From the NCBI GenBank assembly GCA_009469585.1, contig SSXW01000003.1, forward strand, positions 124,001-188,000: 64,000 nt of DNA. Reading direction: 5' to 3'. The position numbers and the translations under genes are program-made. This DNA is from Dechloromonas sp. Dech2017 (lineage in GTDB: Bacteria; Pseudomonadota; Gammaproteobacteria; Burkholderiales; Rhodocyclaceae). The notes beneath the pieces were generated by a model. The model ran no database searches, was not told where the DNA came from, and was given only the letters and a program-made list of their open reading frames with translations. Numbering within the stretch: the stretch's first letter is position 1; every line of letters begins with the position of its first letter. Below are positions 53,499 to 62,471 of this stretch, one piece after another.

Positions 53499-54829
53499 GC
53501 GTTGTAGACGACGGCGTCGTCAACCTTGCGGATGTTGAAGCGGCGGCGCTTCCAGCCCAGGTAGGCGCGGCGCGGCTGCATGATGTTGGCCAGGTAGTAG
53601 AGCACCTTGAAGGCCCAGATCGACGGCCAGATCGGCGTCTTGCCGAAGATGTCGCCGGCCAGCATGGAGAGCACGGCCTCCTTGGTGCGGAACAGGTTGC
53701 GCGGCCCCATGAAGAAGTCGCGCATGATCGGGTTGGTCACCCGGTAGATGAACCAGGAAAATTCCTTGGGGCCGTGGCGCATCAGCGCATCGAAGCGCTT
53801 GAGCGCGGCCGGGGCCTTGTCGGGGGTGCGCAGGCAGGTGTCGATGGCCTCGGCGGCGATGACCCCGCTGTTCATGGCGAGCAGCACGCCGGACGAGAAG
53901 ACAGGATCGATGAAGGCGTAGGCGTCGCCGAGCATGACGTAGTTGGTGCCGTGGTTGCGCTCGGAAACGTAGGAGAAATTGCCGGTCGCCTCGACCTCGT
54001 TGATCAGCTGTGCCGCCTGCAGGCGCGCGGCCAGCGCCGGGCACATGGCGATGCCGTCCATCAGGAATTGCTGCAGGCTGCGTTCGCCCTTGGTCTTCAT
54101 GTAGTAGGGCCAGGTCACCATGCCGATGCTGGTGATGTCGTTCGGCATCGGGATGAACCAGAACCAGCCGTGCTCGAACCAGAAGATGGTGATGTTGCCT
54201 TCGGCCGTTCCTTCCAGGCGGCGGGCGCCGGTGAAATGGCCGTAGATCGCCGAGCTATTGTGCTTGGGGTTGCGGTGCTTGATCTGGAAGCGGTTGGCCA
54301 GGAAGGTGTCGCGCCCCGAGGCATCGACCACGAAGCGGGCCTGCCATTCGCTCTGGCTGCCATCGTCGTGGCTGGCCAGCACGGTGGCGGTGTTGTCGGG
54401 CAGGAAATCGACCTTCCTGGCCTTGCAGCCTTCGTGCACCTCGACGCCCTTGTCGGCGGCGTTGCGGATCAGGATGGTGTCGAACTCGTCGCGCTTGACC
54501 TGGTAGGCGTGCGGCATCGACTTGTCCCAGGCCTCGGCGAAGGTGAATACCGAGGACATTTCATGGTTGGGCGAAACGAATTCGGCGCCCGGCTTGTGCA
54601 TGCCGATGGCCTTGACCTGGTCGGCGATGCCCATTTTCTCGAACAGCGGCAGGTTGGCCGGGAGCAGCGATTCGCCGATGTGGAAACGCGGGTGATGCGC
54701 CTTTTCCAGCAGCACCACGCGATGGCCCTTTTCGGCCAGCATCGGCGCCACGGTCGATCCGGCCGGACCGCCGCCGATGACCAGCACGTCGCACTGGCGA
54801 CGCCTTACCCCCTGCATCTGCTGTTCCAT
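53495..54829 (-). CDS. halogenase-like FAD-dependent oxidoreductase
   Basis: The 444-residue flavoprotein has the FAD motif GGGPAGSTVAPMLAEKG near the N terminus, FHIGESLLPANLPLFEKMG and GWFWFIP, which match the flavin-dependent halogenases and related reductases. Xanthomonadins, the aryl polyenes of Xanthomonas, are brominated, so a tailoring halogenase is plausible; it could equally be a desaturase-like reductase. Its stop codon TAG is formed at the MITE junction, and the next downstream gene starts 163 bases later instead of overlapping. Confidence 0.8.
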   Translation of the reverse strand: MEQQMQGVRRRQCDVLVIGGGPAGSTVAPMLAEKGHRVVLLEKAHHPRFHIGESLLPANLPLFEKMGIADQVKAIGMHKPGAEFVSPNHEMSSVFTFAEAWDKSMPHAYQVKRDEFDTILIRNAADKGVEVHEGCKARKVDFLPDNTATVLASHDDGSQSEWQARFVVDASGRDTFLANRFQIKHRNPKHNSSAIYGHFTGARRLEGTAEGNITIFWFEHGWFWFIPMPNDITSIGMVTWPYYMKTKGERSLQQFLMDGIAMCPALAARLQAAQLINEVEATGNFSYVSERNHGTNYVMLGDAYAFIDPVFSSGVLLAMNSGVIAAEAIDTCLRTPDKAPAALKRFDALMRHGPKEFSWFIYRVTNPIMRDFFMGPRNLFRTKEAVLSMLAGDIFGKTPIWPSIWAFKVLYYLANIMQPRRAYLGWKRRRFNIRKVDDAVVYNA

Positions 54830-54872
54830 CTGTTAAACCCTTTGTTGTTCTCTGCGGCGGCGATGATTGTTG

Positions 54873-55511
54873 TTATTTGCCCTTGTAGGTCATGTAGCCG
54901 ACCGTCTCGGAATGGCCGTCGATCTTGCTGACCACGCCCTTGTTCCAATAGACGTAGTAGGGGCCGAAGCTGGACCACCAGTAGCGCCAGTAGGGGCCGT
55001 CCAGGCGCGGGTTCTCGTTGGTCTGCGGATGGCCGACCGACATGATCACCTGTTCGCGCGTCATGCCGCGCATCAGCTGGCTCTGGGCGATGGCGTTGCG
55101 CACGGCCGGGGTGAAGCGGGCGAGCTTGGCTTTCGGGTCGTCGAGGACGACGATCTTGTTCACCCACTGCTCGGTCGTTTCCTCGGCCCGGCCGTAGTCG
55201 TGGCCGAGGCGCATGGGCTTGCCGTCGACCTCGACGTAGGCCCGGTAGCCGTCGATGCGCAGCACCTTGATCGGCGTGCCGACGGGAATGAAGGCGAGCT
55301 GGGCGAGATTGGAATCGCTGATCCAGTCGCCGGAATAATGCAGGTTGCAGCAGGCGTAGCCGTTGCGGATGCCGGCTTCCTTTTTCACCTCGGCGGCCGG
55401 CTGGCCGTCGGCCGGCCGGCTGTCGCTGCCCTTGCAGCCGCTGATGGCGAGCAGCACGCAGAAGGCTGCGGTCAACCCGGAAAAACGGCCAAAATCGAAA
55501 ATTTTCTTCAT
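54873..55511 (-). CDS. lipoprotein, unknown, SmpA-like segment
   Basis: The 212-residue product has a lipoprotein signal that ends at Cys 26 (LLAISGC). The mature part includes an SH3-like or BamE-like segment (RGMTREQVIMSVGHPQ) and aromatic stretches (GPYWRYWWSSFGPYYVYWN). It is probably attached to the outer membrane. Its signal peptide (MKKIFDFGRFSGLTAAF) is encoded by a dispersed repeat copy, which is striking. Function unknown. Confidence 0.75.
   Translation of the reverse strand: MKKIFDFGRFSGLTAAFCVLLAISGCKGSDSRPADGQPAAEVKKEAGIRNGYACCNLHYSGDWISDSNLAQLAFIPVGTPIKVLRIDGYRAYVEVDGKPMRLGHDYGRAEETTEQWVNKIVVLDDPKAKLARFTPAVRNAIAQSQLMRGMTREQVIMSVGHPQTNENPRLDGPYWRYWWSSFGPYYVYWNKGVVSKIDGHSETVGYMTYKGK
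55465..55497 (+). repeat. dispersed 33-base repeat, copy P (signal peptide of lipoprotein)
   Basis: GCTGCGGTCAAC, spacer CCGGAAAAACGG, tail CCAAAATCG, full length. Read in the gene's direction it encodes FDFGRFSGLTAA of the lipoprotein signal. Confidence 0.8.
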
Positions 55512-55548
55512 GACCGGCTCCCCTATACCCGTTACGAAAGATTGCCGA

Positions 55549-57195
55549 TTATACCGCCGGCTGTATGACCGGCGGCTTACTGCAGCTGCTGCCTTCGAAG
55601 ACGACCGGGATGATCAGCTTGGCGGCGTCGCGCCGGGTCAGCTTGACCGGCGAGTTGGAAACGATGTTGTCGATCAGCAGGTCGGTGGACAGCTGCGGCT
55701 TGAGGCCGAGCGGCTGGCGCGGATGCAGCGTGAATTCGCGCTTGGCCTTTTCCAGCTGTTCCTTGTTGGAACTGAAATAGCGGGCGGCGGCGATGGTTTC
55801 CGGCAGGTGCTTGAGCACATGCCACAAGCTCCAGCGGTGCGCCCACAGGCGCTTGGCGAAGCGGCGGCGGTAGCCCTTGCTGTCGTAGAAGCGCTTGACG
55901 TGCCAGTTGTACAGCGCGTCCATCTCCTCGCGCGAGCTGAAGCCTTCCGGCAGATAGACGAAGTTCAGGCAGTTCATCAGCCGCCAGTCCTCGACGAAAT
56001 CGCCGGTCGGGTCGTTGATGCACTCGTCCCAGATCGGCGCGCCGTGCAACGGGCTGAATTTGGTCATGTTCATTTCGTCGAGGCCGAGCGACAGGATGAA
56101 ATCGCTGGTCGTGCGCACCGTTTCCGGCGTCTCGCCGGGCATGCCGAAAATGAACAGGCCCTTGGCGCGCAGGCCGGCGGCGTGGATCTGGCGCACCGTG
56201 TCGCGCACCGCCTCCAGCGTCACGCCGGCCTTGTGGCGTTCCATCATCGCCGGGTCGGCCGACTCGATGCCGATCGACACCATCAGCGCCCCGGCCTTCT
56301 TGAGCTGGACGAGCATTTCGTCCGAGGTGTGGCCGGCCCGGATGGCGCAGTTGAACTGCATGCCGAGCGGCTCGTCGATCAACAACTGGCAGAGGTCGAA
56401 GACGCGCTGCTTCTTGGCCGTGAACAAGTCGTCGTACATGTTGATGTGATGGACGCCGAAACGGTCGCGGAGATACTTCATGTGGGCGTGGATGTACTGC
56501 GGCGAATTGGTCTTGTAGGCGCGCTCGAACACCGTGCGGTCGCAGAAGGAGCAGGTGTAGGGGCAGCCGCGCGAGGTGATCATGGTCGCCCCGTGGCGCT
56601 TTTCATAAGCGAACAGCGGCAGATGGTAGGCGTGCGGGAAGCCGGCCAGCTTCTCGTAGGCCGGGAAGGGCAGTTCGTCGAGATCGAGGATGCGGTCGCG
56701 GCGCGGATTGACGATGATGCGGCCGGCCTCGTTGCGCCAGATCAGGTTGCCGATGCCGGGCAGCGGCTGGCCGTCGGCCAGGTCGAGGAAGGCGCCTTCG
56801 CCCTCGCCGATGACCAGGTAGTCGATCTCGGGAAAATGCTCGAGGATGGGCGCCCCGAGCGACGAGACATGGACGTTGCCGAAAACGATCCTGATTTCCG
56901 GCCGGCGCTCACGGATATAGGCGGCGATCTCGAAGGCATCCATGAAGCCCGAGGTGGTCGCCGAGAAGCCAACCATCTCCGGGTCGGTGGCGAGCACGAT
57001 CTCGGCATTCTCGGCGATGGTCGGCGGCGCGTACGGCCCTAGGCAATCGTGCAAGGCGACGCTATGACCGAATTTTTCCAACCAGGAGGCCAGCTGCATG
57101 ATGCCGATCGGCGGCATGCGGTTGGCCAGCACGGAAAAATCCGGCTGTCCCGGGACGAAATTGAAGCCGGCGGGGTGGACGAGCGTGATGCGCAT
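55549..57195 (-). CDS. B12-binding domain radical SAM protein
   Basis: The 548-residue protein has an N-terminal cobalamin-binding domain and a radical SAM core with the cluster motif CPYTCSFCDR (about residues 215-224), then a C-terminal accessory region. It is similar in type to enzymes that methylate or rearrange lipids and natural products. It may act in the same pathway as the polyene genes, but the link is only position. Confidence 0.85.
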   Translation of the reverse strand: MRITLVHPAGFNFVPGQPDFSVLANRMPPIGIMQLASWLEKFGHSVALHDCLGPYAPPTIAENAEIVLATDPEMVGFSATTSGFMDAFEIAAYIRERRPEIRIVFGNVHVSSLGAPILEHFPEIDYLVIGEGEGAFLDLADGQPLPGIGNLIWRNEAGRIIVNPRRDRILDLDELPFPAYEKLAGFPHAYHLPLFAYEKRHGATMITSRGCPYTCSFCDRTVFERAYKTNSPQYIHAHMKYLRDRFGVHHINMYDDLFTAKKQRVFDLCQLLIDEPLGMQFNCAIRAGHTSDEMLVQLKKAGALMVSIGIESADPAMMERHKAGVTLEAVRDTVRQIHAAGLRAKGLFIFGMPGETPETVRTTSDFILSLGLDEMNMTKFSPLHGAPIWDECINDPTGDFVEDWRLMNCLNFVYLPEGFSSREEMDALYNWHVKRFYDSKGYRRRFAKRLWAHRWSLWHVLKHLPETIAAARYFSSNKEQLEKAKREFTLHPRQPLGLKPQLSTDLLIDNIVSNSPVKLTRRDAAKLIIPVVFEGSSCSKPPVIQPAV

Positions 57196-57266
57196 GCGGT
57201 GATCCTCGGACGAAGTGGCTGAATTTTATTAGAAATACCGGAACGACTTCGGTTCCGGAAAAATGT

Positions 57267-58043
57267 TCACAGCATGCGCAACGTATCCCAGGCGAATTTG
57301 ACAATCAGCACGCCGACCATCAGCAGGAAAACGCGCCGCACGAAACGACTGCCGTAGCGCAGCGCCAGGCGCGTTCCGGCCAGCGAACCGGACACATTGG
57401 CCGCCGCCATCACCGCCGCCAGCACCGGCAGCACGTAGCCGTTGGGAATGAAGTAGGCAAGGGCGGCCAGGTTGGTCGCCACATTGACCACCTTGGAAGC
57501 GGCCGAGGCATGCAGGAAATCGAAGCCGAAAAAGCGGACGAACAGGAAAATCAGGAAGCTGCCAGTTCCCGGGCCGAAAAAACCGTCGTAGAAACCGATC
57601 ACCCCACCGAGCAGCACGGCATAGAGCAATTCGCGATGGCCGCTGTGGGCCGGCGCGTGGATTTGTCCGAATTCCTTGCGTTTCAGCGTGTAGACCGCAG
57701 CGAAGACGAGCAGTATCAGGATCAGCGGCCGTACCGCATCCTTGGGCAGCCAGGCGACGGCCGCCGCCCCGGCGTAGGAAAAGACAAAGGCGGCCAGTGC
57801 CGCCGGCAGGATGGTCCGCCACGGCATCCTGACCTGCCAGGCGTAACGCCAGCTGGCATTGGCCGTGCCGACCACGCTGGCGCACTTGTTGGTGCCGAAC
57901 AGCGTCGCCGCCGACTCACCGGGATGGACGGAAAACAGCGCCGGGATCTGGATCAGTCCGCCGCCGCCGACCACGGCGTCGATGCCGCCGGCCAGGAATG
58001 CCGCGATCACCAGAAACAGCATGCCCGAATCGATCGACGCCAT
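57267..58043 (-). CDS. TSUP-family permease
   Basis: The 258-residue protein is a TauE/SafE (TSUP) transporter with eight hydrophobic helices and two similar halves (FLAGGIDAVVGGGGLIQIPAL and FYDGFFGPGTGSFLIF). It exports or imports a small organic or sulfur anion. The start at ATG 58043 is preferred to GTG 58049; the upstream DNA is the candidate origin region. Substrate unknown. Confidence 0.84.
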   Translation of the reverse strand: MASIDSGMLFLVIAAFLAGGIDAVVGGGGLIQIPALFSVHPGESAATLFGTNKCASVVGTANASWRYAWQVRMPWRTILPAALAAFVFSYAGAAAVAWLPKDAVRPLILILLVFAAVYTLKRKEFGQIHAPAHSGHRELLYAVLLGGVIGFYDGFFGPGTGSFLIFLFVRFFGFDFLHASAASKVVNVATNLAALAYFIPNGYVLPVLAAVMAAANVSGSLAGTRLALRYGSRFVRRVFLLMVGVLIVKFAWDTLRML

Positions 58044-58293
58044 GATCACTTAATTCTCACTCAGTCTATTGTCGCCGCCTGCTTTTGCAGTCCACCCGAT
58101 ACGTCATGACCGTGATCGTCTGAATACCAAATCGATTGCTCAATGATGCCGAGCGGCGACTTTATCATCGGCTCTGCGAAACCGTGTTGTCCTACATGCT
58201 GGTCTTCGTCCATAGCGGCGTTTCAGCTTGTTCCAAGGTTTTTAATAAGACTTACAAGTAAACCAACTACTGAGAATAACTGCCGGCGAAGTC

Positions 58294-58302
58294 TGTGGAT
58301 AA
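58294..58302 (-). promoter_or_regulatory. DnaA box (perfect)
   Basis: TGTGGATAA, the complement of TTATCCACA. Within the AAGTCTGTGGATAAC segment that recurs with one mismatch downstream of dnaA at 63883-63897. Confidence 0.7.
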
Positions 58303-58361
58303 CAAAATTTAATGCAATTAATTCAATTTGTTGAAGCGAAAATTTGGCTCTTGAAAAACCC

Positions 58362-58398
58362 CTGGCCTGGCTGTGGATGAAATCGGGACAATTTTTCC
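58362..58398 (+). repeat. 37-base inverted repeat, left copy
   Basis: Starts CTGGCCTGGCTGTGGAT, then AAATCGG and ACAATTTT. The reverse complement is found at 63939-63975 with 34 of 37 identical bases. Each copy contains a one-mismatch DnaA box. Confidence 0.8.
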
Positions 58399-58452
58399 GA
58401 ATGGATTTCATCCAGCAATTGCCAACAATCGACGGACAGGCTGTTTACAGAC

Positions 58453-58461
58453 TTATCCACA
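58453..58461 (+). promoter_or_regulatory. DnaA box (perfect)
   Basis: TTATCCACA on the plus strand, 14 bases from the end of mnmE. Confidence 0.7.
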
Positions 58462-58474
58462 AGCTGGAACAGCT

Positions 58475-59824
58475 TTATTTTCCGATGCAAAAGCGGCTGA
58501 AAATGACGCCGAGCAGGTCGTCGGCGGTGAATTCGCCGGTGATTTCGCCGAGCGACTGCTGAGCCAGGCGCAGTTCCTCGGCGAACAGGTCGAGGGCGGA
58601 AATTTTCCCTTCGGCGACCTGGCGTGCCGAATCGACGTGCTGGCGCGCCGCCGACAGGGCGCGCAGATGGCGCTCGCGGGCGATGAAGACGTCTTCGGCC
58701 TGGTGCCAGCCGGCGATCTTCAGCAATTCGGCGCGCAGCAGTTCGATGCCCAGGTTGGCCTTGGCCGACAGCGAGATGGCGACGCCGTCGGCTTCGTCGT
58801 GGCGTTCCGGATTGCGTCCGGCGAGGTCGATCTTGTTGTAAACGGTGATCCGCTGCAGACGCTCCGGGAGCCGGGCGAGAATGTCCCGGTCGGCCTGGCT
58901 GACGCCGTGGCGCGCGTCGACCAGCAGCAGGACGACATCGGAACGTTCGATTTCCTGCCAGCTGCGTTCGATGCCGATTTTCTCGACCTCGTCTTCCGTT
59001 TCGCGCAGCCCGGCGGTGTCGATGATGTGCAGCGGGATGCCCTCGACCTGGATGGTCGAGCGCAGCGCATCGCGGGTGGTGCCGGCGATCGGCGTGACGA
59101 TGGCCAGGTCGTCGCCGGTCAGGCGGTTGAGCAGGGACGACTTGCCGACATTGGGCTGGCCGGCCAGCACGACATGCAGGCCGGATTGCAGCAGCTTGCC
59201 CTGGCCGGCCCGGTCGAAGACCTCGGCCAGCTTGCCCTGCAGGCGGGTCAGCCGGCCGAAGGCGTCGGCCGCCTGCAGGAAGTCGATGTCTTCCTCGGGG
59301 AAATCGAGCGTCGCTTCGACCAGCATGCGCAGGTTGATCAGTTCCTCGTTCAGTTCGCCGATCACCCGGGAGAACTCGCCCTGCAGCGAACGGACCGCCG
59401 AGCGGGCGGCGCTGGTCGTTGCCGCGTCGATCAGGTCGGCGACGGCCTCGGCCTGGGCCAGGTCCATCTTGCCGTTGAGGAAGGCGCGCCGGCTGAATTC
59501 GCCGGGCTCGGCCAGCCGGGCGCCGAGATCGAGGCAGCGGGCGAGCAGCATCTGCATGACCACCGGGCCGCCGTGGCCCTGCAGTTCGAGGACGTCCTCG
59601 CCGGTGAAGGATTGCGGATTCGGGAAAAAAAGCAGGATTCCGCTGTCGACCGCAGCACCGTCGGCCGCCTTGAAGTCGGCCAGCGTCGCGTAACGCGGCT
59701 GCGGCGTCTTGCCGGTCAGCGCCAAAGCAAAGGGCAGCAAATTGCTGCCCGAGATGCGGATGACGCCGACTCCGCCACGGCCGGGGGCCGTGGCGATGGC
59801 GGCGATGGTGTCGGCGGGTATCAC
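58475..59824 (-). CDS. mnmE: tRNA uridine-34 5-carboxymethylaminomethyl modification GTPase
   Basis: MnmE works with MnmG to modify the wobble U of several tRNAs. The 449-residue protein has the N-terminal formyl-THF binding region, a central GTPase domain ([13 protein letters not shown]-loop, DTAGLRE, and NKID) and the C-terminal CIGK that acts as the active Cys. It is the usual neighbour of yidC at the origin. A weak repeat-like segment lies near residue 60 (59620-59655). Confidence 0.95.
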   Translation of the reverse strand: MIPADTIAAIATAPGRGGVGVIRISGSNLLPFALALTGKTPQPRYATLADFKAADGAAVDSGILLFFPNPQSFTGEDVLELQGHGGPVVMQMLLARCLDLGARLAEPGEFSRRAFLNGKMDLAQAEAVADLIDAATTSAARSAVRSLQGEFSRVIGELNEELINLRMLVEATLDFPEEDIDFLQAADAFGRLTRLQGKLAEVFDRAGQGKLLQSGLHVVLAGQPNVGKSSLLNRLTGDDLAIVTPIAGTTRDALRSTIQVEGIPLHIIDTAGLRETEDEVEKIGIERSWQEIERSDVVLLLVDARHGVSQADRDILARLPERLQRITVYNKIDLAGRNPERHDEADGVAISLSAKANLGIELLRAELLKIAGWHQAEDVFIARERHLRALSAARQHVDSARQVAEGKISALDLFAEELRLAQQSLGEITGEFTADDLLGVIFSRFCIGK

Positions 59825-59836
59825 ACCCCTCGCACC

Positions 59837-61483
59837 TTAGGCTTTGGCGTCGTTGGCGGCCTTGCCGCCGGCGTCGATCATGCGGGTGATCTGCCACTGC
59901 TGGGCGATCGACAGGGTGTTGTTGACCACCCAGTAGAGCACCAGACCGGCCGGGAACCAGAAGAACATGACGCCGAAGATGAGCGGCATCATCATCATCA
60001 CCTTGGCCTGGATGGGATCGGGCGGAGTCGGGTTGAGCTTGGTCTGGATGAACATGGAAATCATCATGACCACGGGCAGGATGTAGTACGGGTCGGGCGA
60101 AGCCAGGTCCTTGATCCACAGGATCCACGGCGCGCCGCGCATCTCGACGGCGCCGAGCAGCACCCAGTAGAGGGCGATGAAGACCGGGATCTGGACCAGG
60201 ATGGGCAGGCAGCCGCCGAGCGGATTGACTTTCTCGGTCTGGTACAGCTTCATCATTTCCTGGTTGAGGCGCTGCTTGTCGTCGCCGAAACGTTCCTTCA
60301 GCTGCATCAGGCGCGGCGTCAGCACCTTCATCTTGGCCATCGATTTGTACGAGGCGGCCGATAGCGGGTAGAAGATGGCCTTGATGATGATGGTCAGCAC
60401 GACGATGGCCCATCCCCAGTTGCCGACCAGCTTGTGGATCGCCTCCAGGGCCCAGAAGATCGGTGCGGCAACGACGGTCAGCCAGCCGTAGTCGACGACC
60501 AGGTCGAGGCCGGGGGCGACTTCCTTGAGCGCCGACTGCATTTGCGGGCCGGCGAACAGGCTGACCGCAACCTCGCCCTTGGCGTTCGGGGCGATTTCGG
60601 CGACCGGGACGATGACCCCGGCCTGGAACAGGTTGCTGCCCTCGACCTTGCGCATGTAGTACTCGCGCAGGGCCTTTTCCTTGGGCACCCAGGCCGACAC
60701 GAAATAATGCTGGACCATGGCCAGCCAGCCGTTGTCGGCTGTCTTGGCGAACTTGGCCTTGTTGTCGGCGATGCTGCTGAAATCGATCTTCTGGTACTTG
60801 TCGGCTTCGGTGTAGATGGCCGGGCCGGTAAATGTGGACACCATGGCCGTCTCGCCGGCCGGCTTGGTATCGTCGCGTTGCAACTGGAAATAGGCGTGCG
60901 GAGCGATCGCCTTGTCGCTGCCGTTGGCGATTTCCCAGGCAACGTCGATCAGGTAGGAGCCGCGCTTGAAAGTCAGCACCTTGGTCGCCTTGACGCCGTT
61001 CTGGCCGGTCGATTCGAGGCGGACCTTGATCTCGTTGACGCCATCGGCCAGCGCCGAGGGACCGTCGACCCGGGTAAACAGGGTGCGGTGGGTCGGCAGG
61101 CCTTCGCCGATCAGTCCGGCCTGGGCCTGGTACTGGTGCTTGGCGTCGAAGAGCAGGAAATTCTTTTCCTTGCTGTCGTGCTCCTCGTAATTGAGCAATT
61201 CAAGGCTGACCAGGTCGCCACCCTGGGTGGAAACGGTAGCCTTATACAGATCGGTGCTCACCGTAAAGGTCCGGGCTTCCGAAACGGGCGCGGCGACAGC
61301 CGCTTCGCCCGGGGCCGCCTTGGCCTGCAGCGCGGCGGAGGGCACCGGCGCGGCGGAGCCGGCGGGTGCGCTGGCTGCCTCTTGCGGAGCCGGTTTGGGC
61401 TGATTGTACTTCTGCCAGCTTTCCCACAGCATGAAGCTGGAGAACGTGAAGATCAAAACCAGTATCAGGCGTCGCGTATCCAT
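59837..61483 (-). CDS. yidC: membrane protein insertase
   Basis: YidC inserts and folds inner-membrane proteins with SecYEG or alone. The 548-residue protein has the N-terminal helix, a large periplasmic domain (about residues 55-340) and five C-terminal helices with the Arg-containing groove (KAIFYPLSAASYKSMAKM and KVNPLGGCLPILVQIP). Its stop is 12 bases before the mnmE start. Confidence 0.95.
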   Translation of the reverse strand: MDTRRLILVLIFTFSSFMLWESWQKYNQPKPAPQEAASAPAGSAAPVPSAALQAKAAPGEAAVAAPVSEARTFTVSTDLYKATVSTQGGDLVSLELLNYEEHDSKEKNFLLFDAKHQYQAQAGLIGEGLPTHRTLFTRVDGPSALADGVNEIKVRLESTGQNGVKATKVLTFKRGSYLIDVAWEIANGSDKAIAPHAYFQLQRDDTKPAGETAMVSTFTGPAIYTEADKYQKIDFSSIADNKAKFAKTADNGWLAMVQHYFVSAWVPKEKALREYYMRKVEGSNLFQAGVIVPVAEIAPNAKGEVAVSLFAGPQMQSALKEVAPGLDLVVDYGWLTVVAAPIFWALEAIHKLVGNWGWAIVVLTIIIKAIFYPLSAASYKSMAKMKVLTPRLMQLKERFGDDKQRLNQEMMKLYQTEKVNPLGGCLPILVQIPVFIALYWVLLGAVEMRGAPWILWIKDLASPDPYYILPVVMMISMFIQTKLNPTPPDPIQAKVMMMMPLIFGVMFFWFPAGLVLYWVVNNTLSIAQQWQITRMIDAGGKAANDAKA

Positions 61484-61507
61484 AACAGCCTACAAAATAA
61501 TTTTGCG

Positions 61508-61720
61508 TCAGGGTACGGGATCGTACCCACCGGGATGCCAGGGGTGACAGCGGCAGACTCGCTTGATGCCCAGCCAGCCACCCTTGAAGGCACCGAATTT
61601 TTGTACTGCTTCCACCGCGTATTCCGAGCAACTGGGAAAATAACGGCAGCGTCGCCCGAGAAACGGACTGATCGCATACTGATAGATGCGAACCAGGCCG
61701 ATCAACAGACGTTTCATCAT
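61508..61720 (-). CDS. yidD: membrane protein insertion efficiency factor
   Basis: The 70-residue protein has [31 protein letters not shown] and HPGGYDPVP, the family signature. It helps YidC-dependent insertion. Overlaps the rnpA stop by four bases and precedes yidC by 24 bases. Confidence 0.93.
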   Translation of the reverse strand: MMKRLLIGLVRIYQYAISPFLGRRCRYFPSCSEYAVEAVQKFGAFKGGWLGIKRVCRCHPWHPGGYDPVP

Positions 61721-62085
61721 TGGTTCCGCTTCGGGCCAGGCCGTTGCAGTTTATCGAGAAGGGCGAGGAAATCGTCGGCCAGCAATTTACCATCGAGTGG
61801 CGCCGGCTTGGCGGCCAGCCTCACGATGATATCGCAGGCCGGCAGATCCGGCCGACGAAGCCGGAACTGCTCGCGAACGATGCGCTTGACCCGATTGCGG
61901 TCAACCGCCCGCTTGAGCAGTTTCTTGCCGACCACCAGACCGAGGCGGGCGGTGGTCATTCCTGGCGGACGCGGCTGGTAGTGCAACATCAGCAGCTTGC
62001 CGCGAATCGCCCTCCTGAAACCAAAAACGGATGAAAATTCATCCGTTTTTGTCAGGCGATAGCTTCTAGCGAAGTTTCGATCCAC
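61717..62085 (-). CDS. rnpA: ribonuclease P protein component
   Basis: RnpA binds the RNase P RNA and matures tRNA 5' ends. The 122-residue protein has the RNR-like motif [10 protein letters not shown] and the hydrophobic pocket. The 5' coding part carries a perfect 13-bp-arm palindrome (62023-62050) that encodes TDEFSSVF. Start at 62085, 17 bases after the rpmH stop. Confidence 0.92.
   Translation of the reverse strand: MDRNFARSYRLTKTDEFSSVFGFRRAIRGKLLMLHYQPRPPGMTTARLGLVVGKKLLKRAVDRNRVKRIVREQFRLRRPDLPACDIIVRLAAKPAPLDGKLLADDFLALLDKLQRPGPKRNQ
62023..62050. repeat. 28-base perfect palindrome in rnpA
   Basis: AAAAACGGATGAA (62023-62035), AA, TTCATCCGTTTTT (62038-62050). It lies inside rnpA, close to the 5' end, and would form a strong hairpin in the mRNA about 36 bases after the start codon. 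Confidence 0.75.
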
Positions 62086-62102
62086 CTCGCCCGGTTTCCG
62101 GC

Positions 62103-62237
62103 TTAAACGGCGAGGCGACGGCGACCCTTGGCGCGGCGAGCAGCAATAACTGCACGGCCACCCTTGGTGCGCATACGAACCAGGAAGCCATGGGTGCGCT
62201 TGCGGCGCACGACCGACGGTTGATACGTGCGTTTCAT
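62103..62237 (-). CDS. rpmH: 50S ribosomal protein L34
   Basis: The 44-residue protein [20 protein letters not shown] and the basic tail [17 protein letters not shown] are L34. It is too short for a 60-residue cutoff but clear. It starts the minus-strand origin operon rpmH-rnpA-yidD-yidC-mnmE. ATG at 62237. Confidence 0.96.
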   Translation of the reverse strand: MKRTYQPSVVRRKRTHGFLVRMRTKGGRAVIAARRAKGRRRLAV

Positions 62238-62322
62238 GTTGTAATCCCTTGATGTGCGAAGAAAAACGCGTGATTACACCTTGTTTGGGGGTCTTCTGTC
62301 AAGGTCAATTATTTTCCAAAGC

Positions 62323-62331
62323 TGTGGATAA
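62323..62331 (-). promoter_or_regulatory. DnaA box between rpmH and dnaA
   Basis: TGTGGATAA in the 234-base divergent space. It probably serves dnaA autoregulation. Confidence 0.7.
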
Positions 62332-62471
62332 CTTTCCCGATGGCGGGTAGAATCTTCCCTTCACCGCCCACGCATCATCCCGCGGTCTACCAAAAAATTC
62401 ACGCCAAATCAAATATCTAATAACCGCCATCGAAATTCATTTCGAATGCGCGGGGAGGAGTCGTTTCGTCA

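Larger units (their letters stand above)
58044..58474. other. gene-free AT-rich region with DnaA boxes, candidate origin part
   Basis: This 431-base space between the TSUP start and mnmE end holds two perfect DnaA boxes (58294-58302, 58453-58461) and one with a mismatch (58372-58380), an AT-rich stretch near 58310-58330, a 10-bp inverted repeat (58375-58384 with 58404-58413) and a 37-base segment that is repeated in inverse orientation after dnaA. No gene is supported here. It may be part of the replication origin or an ori-like regulatory element. Confidence 0.5.

Noticed and set aside
59620-59655. Possible repeat copy in mnmE
   Set aside because: Only the GCTGCGGTCGAC part is good; spacer and tail are different, so it is not counted among the copies.
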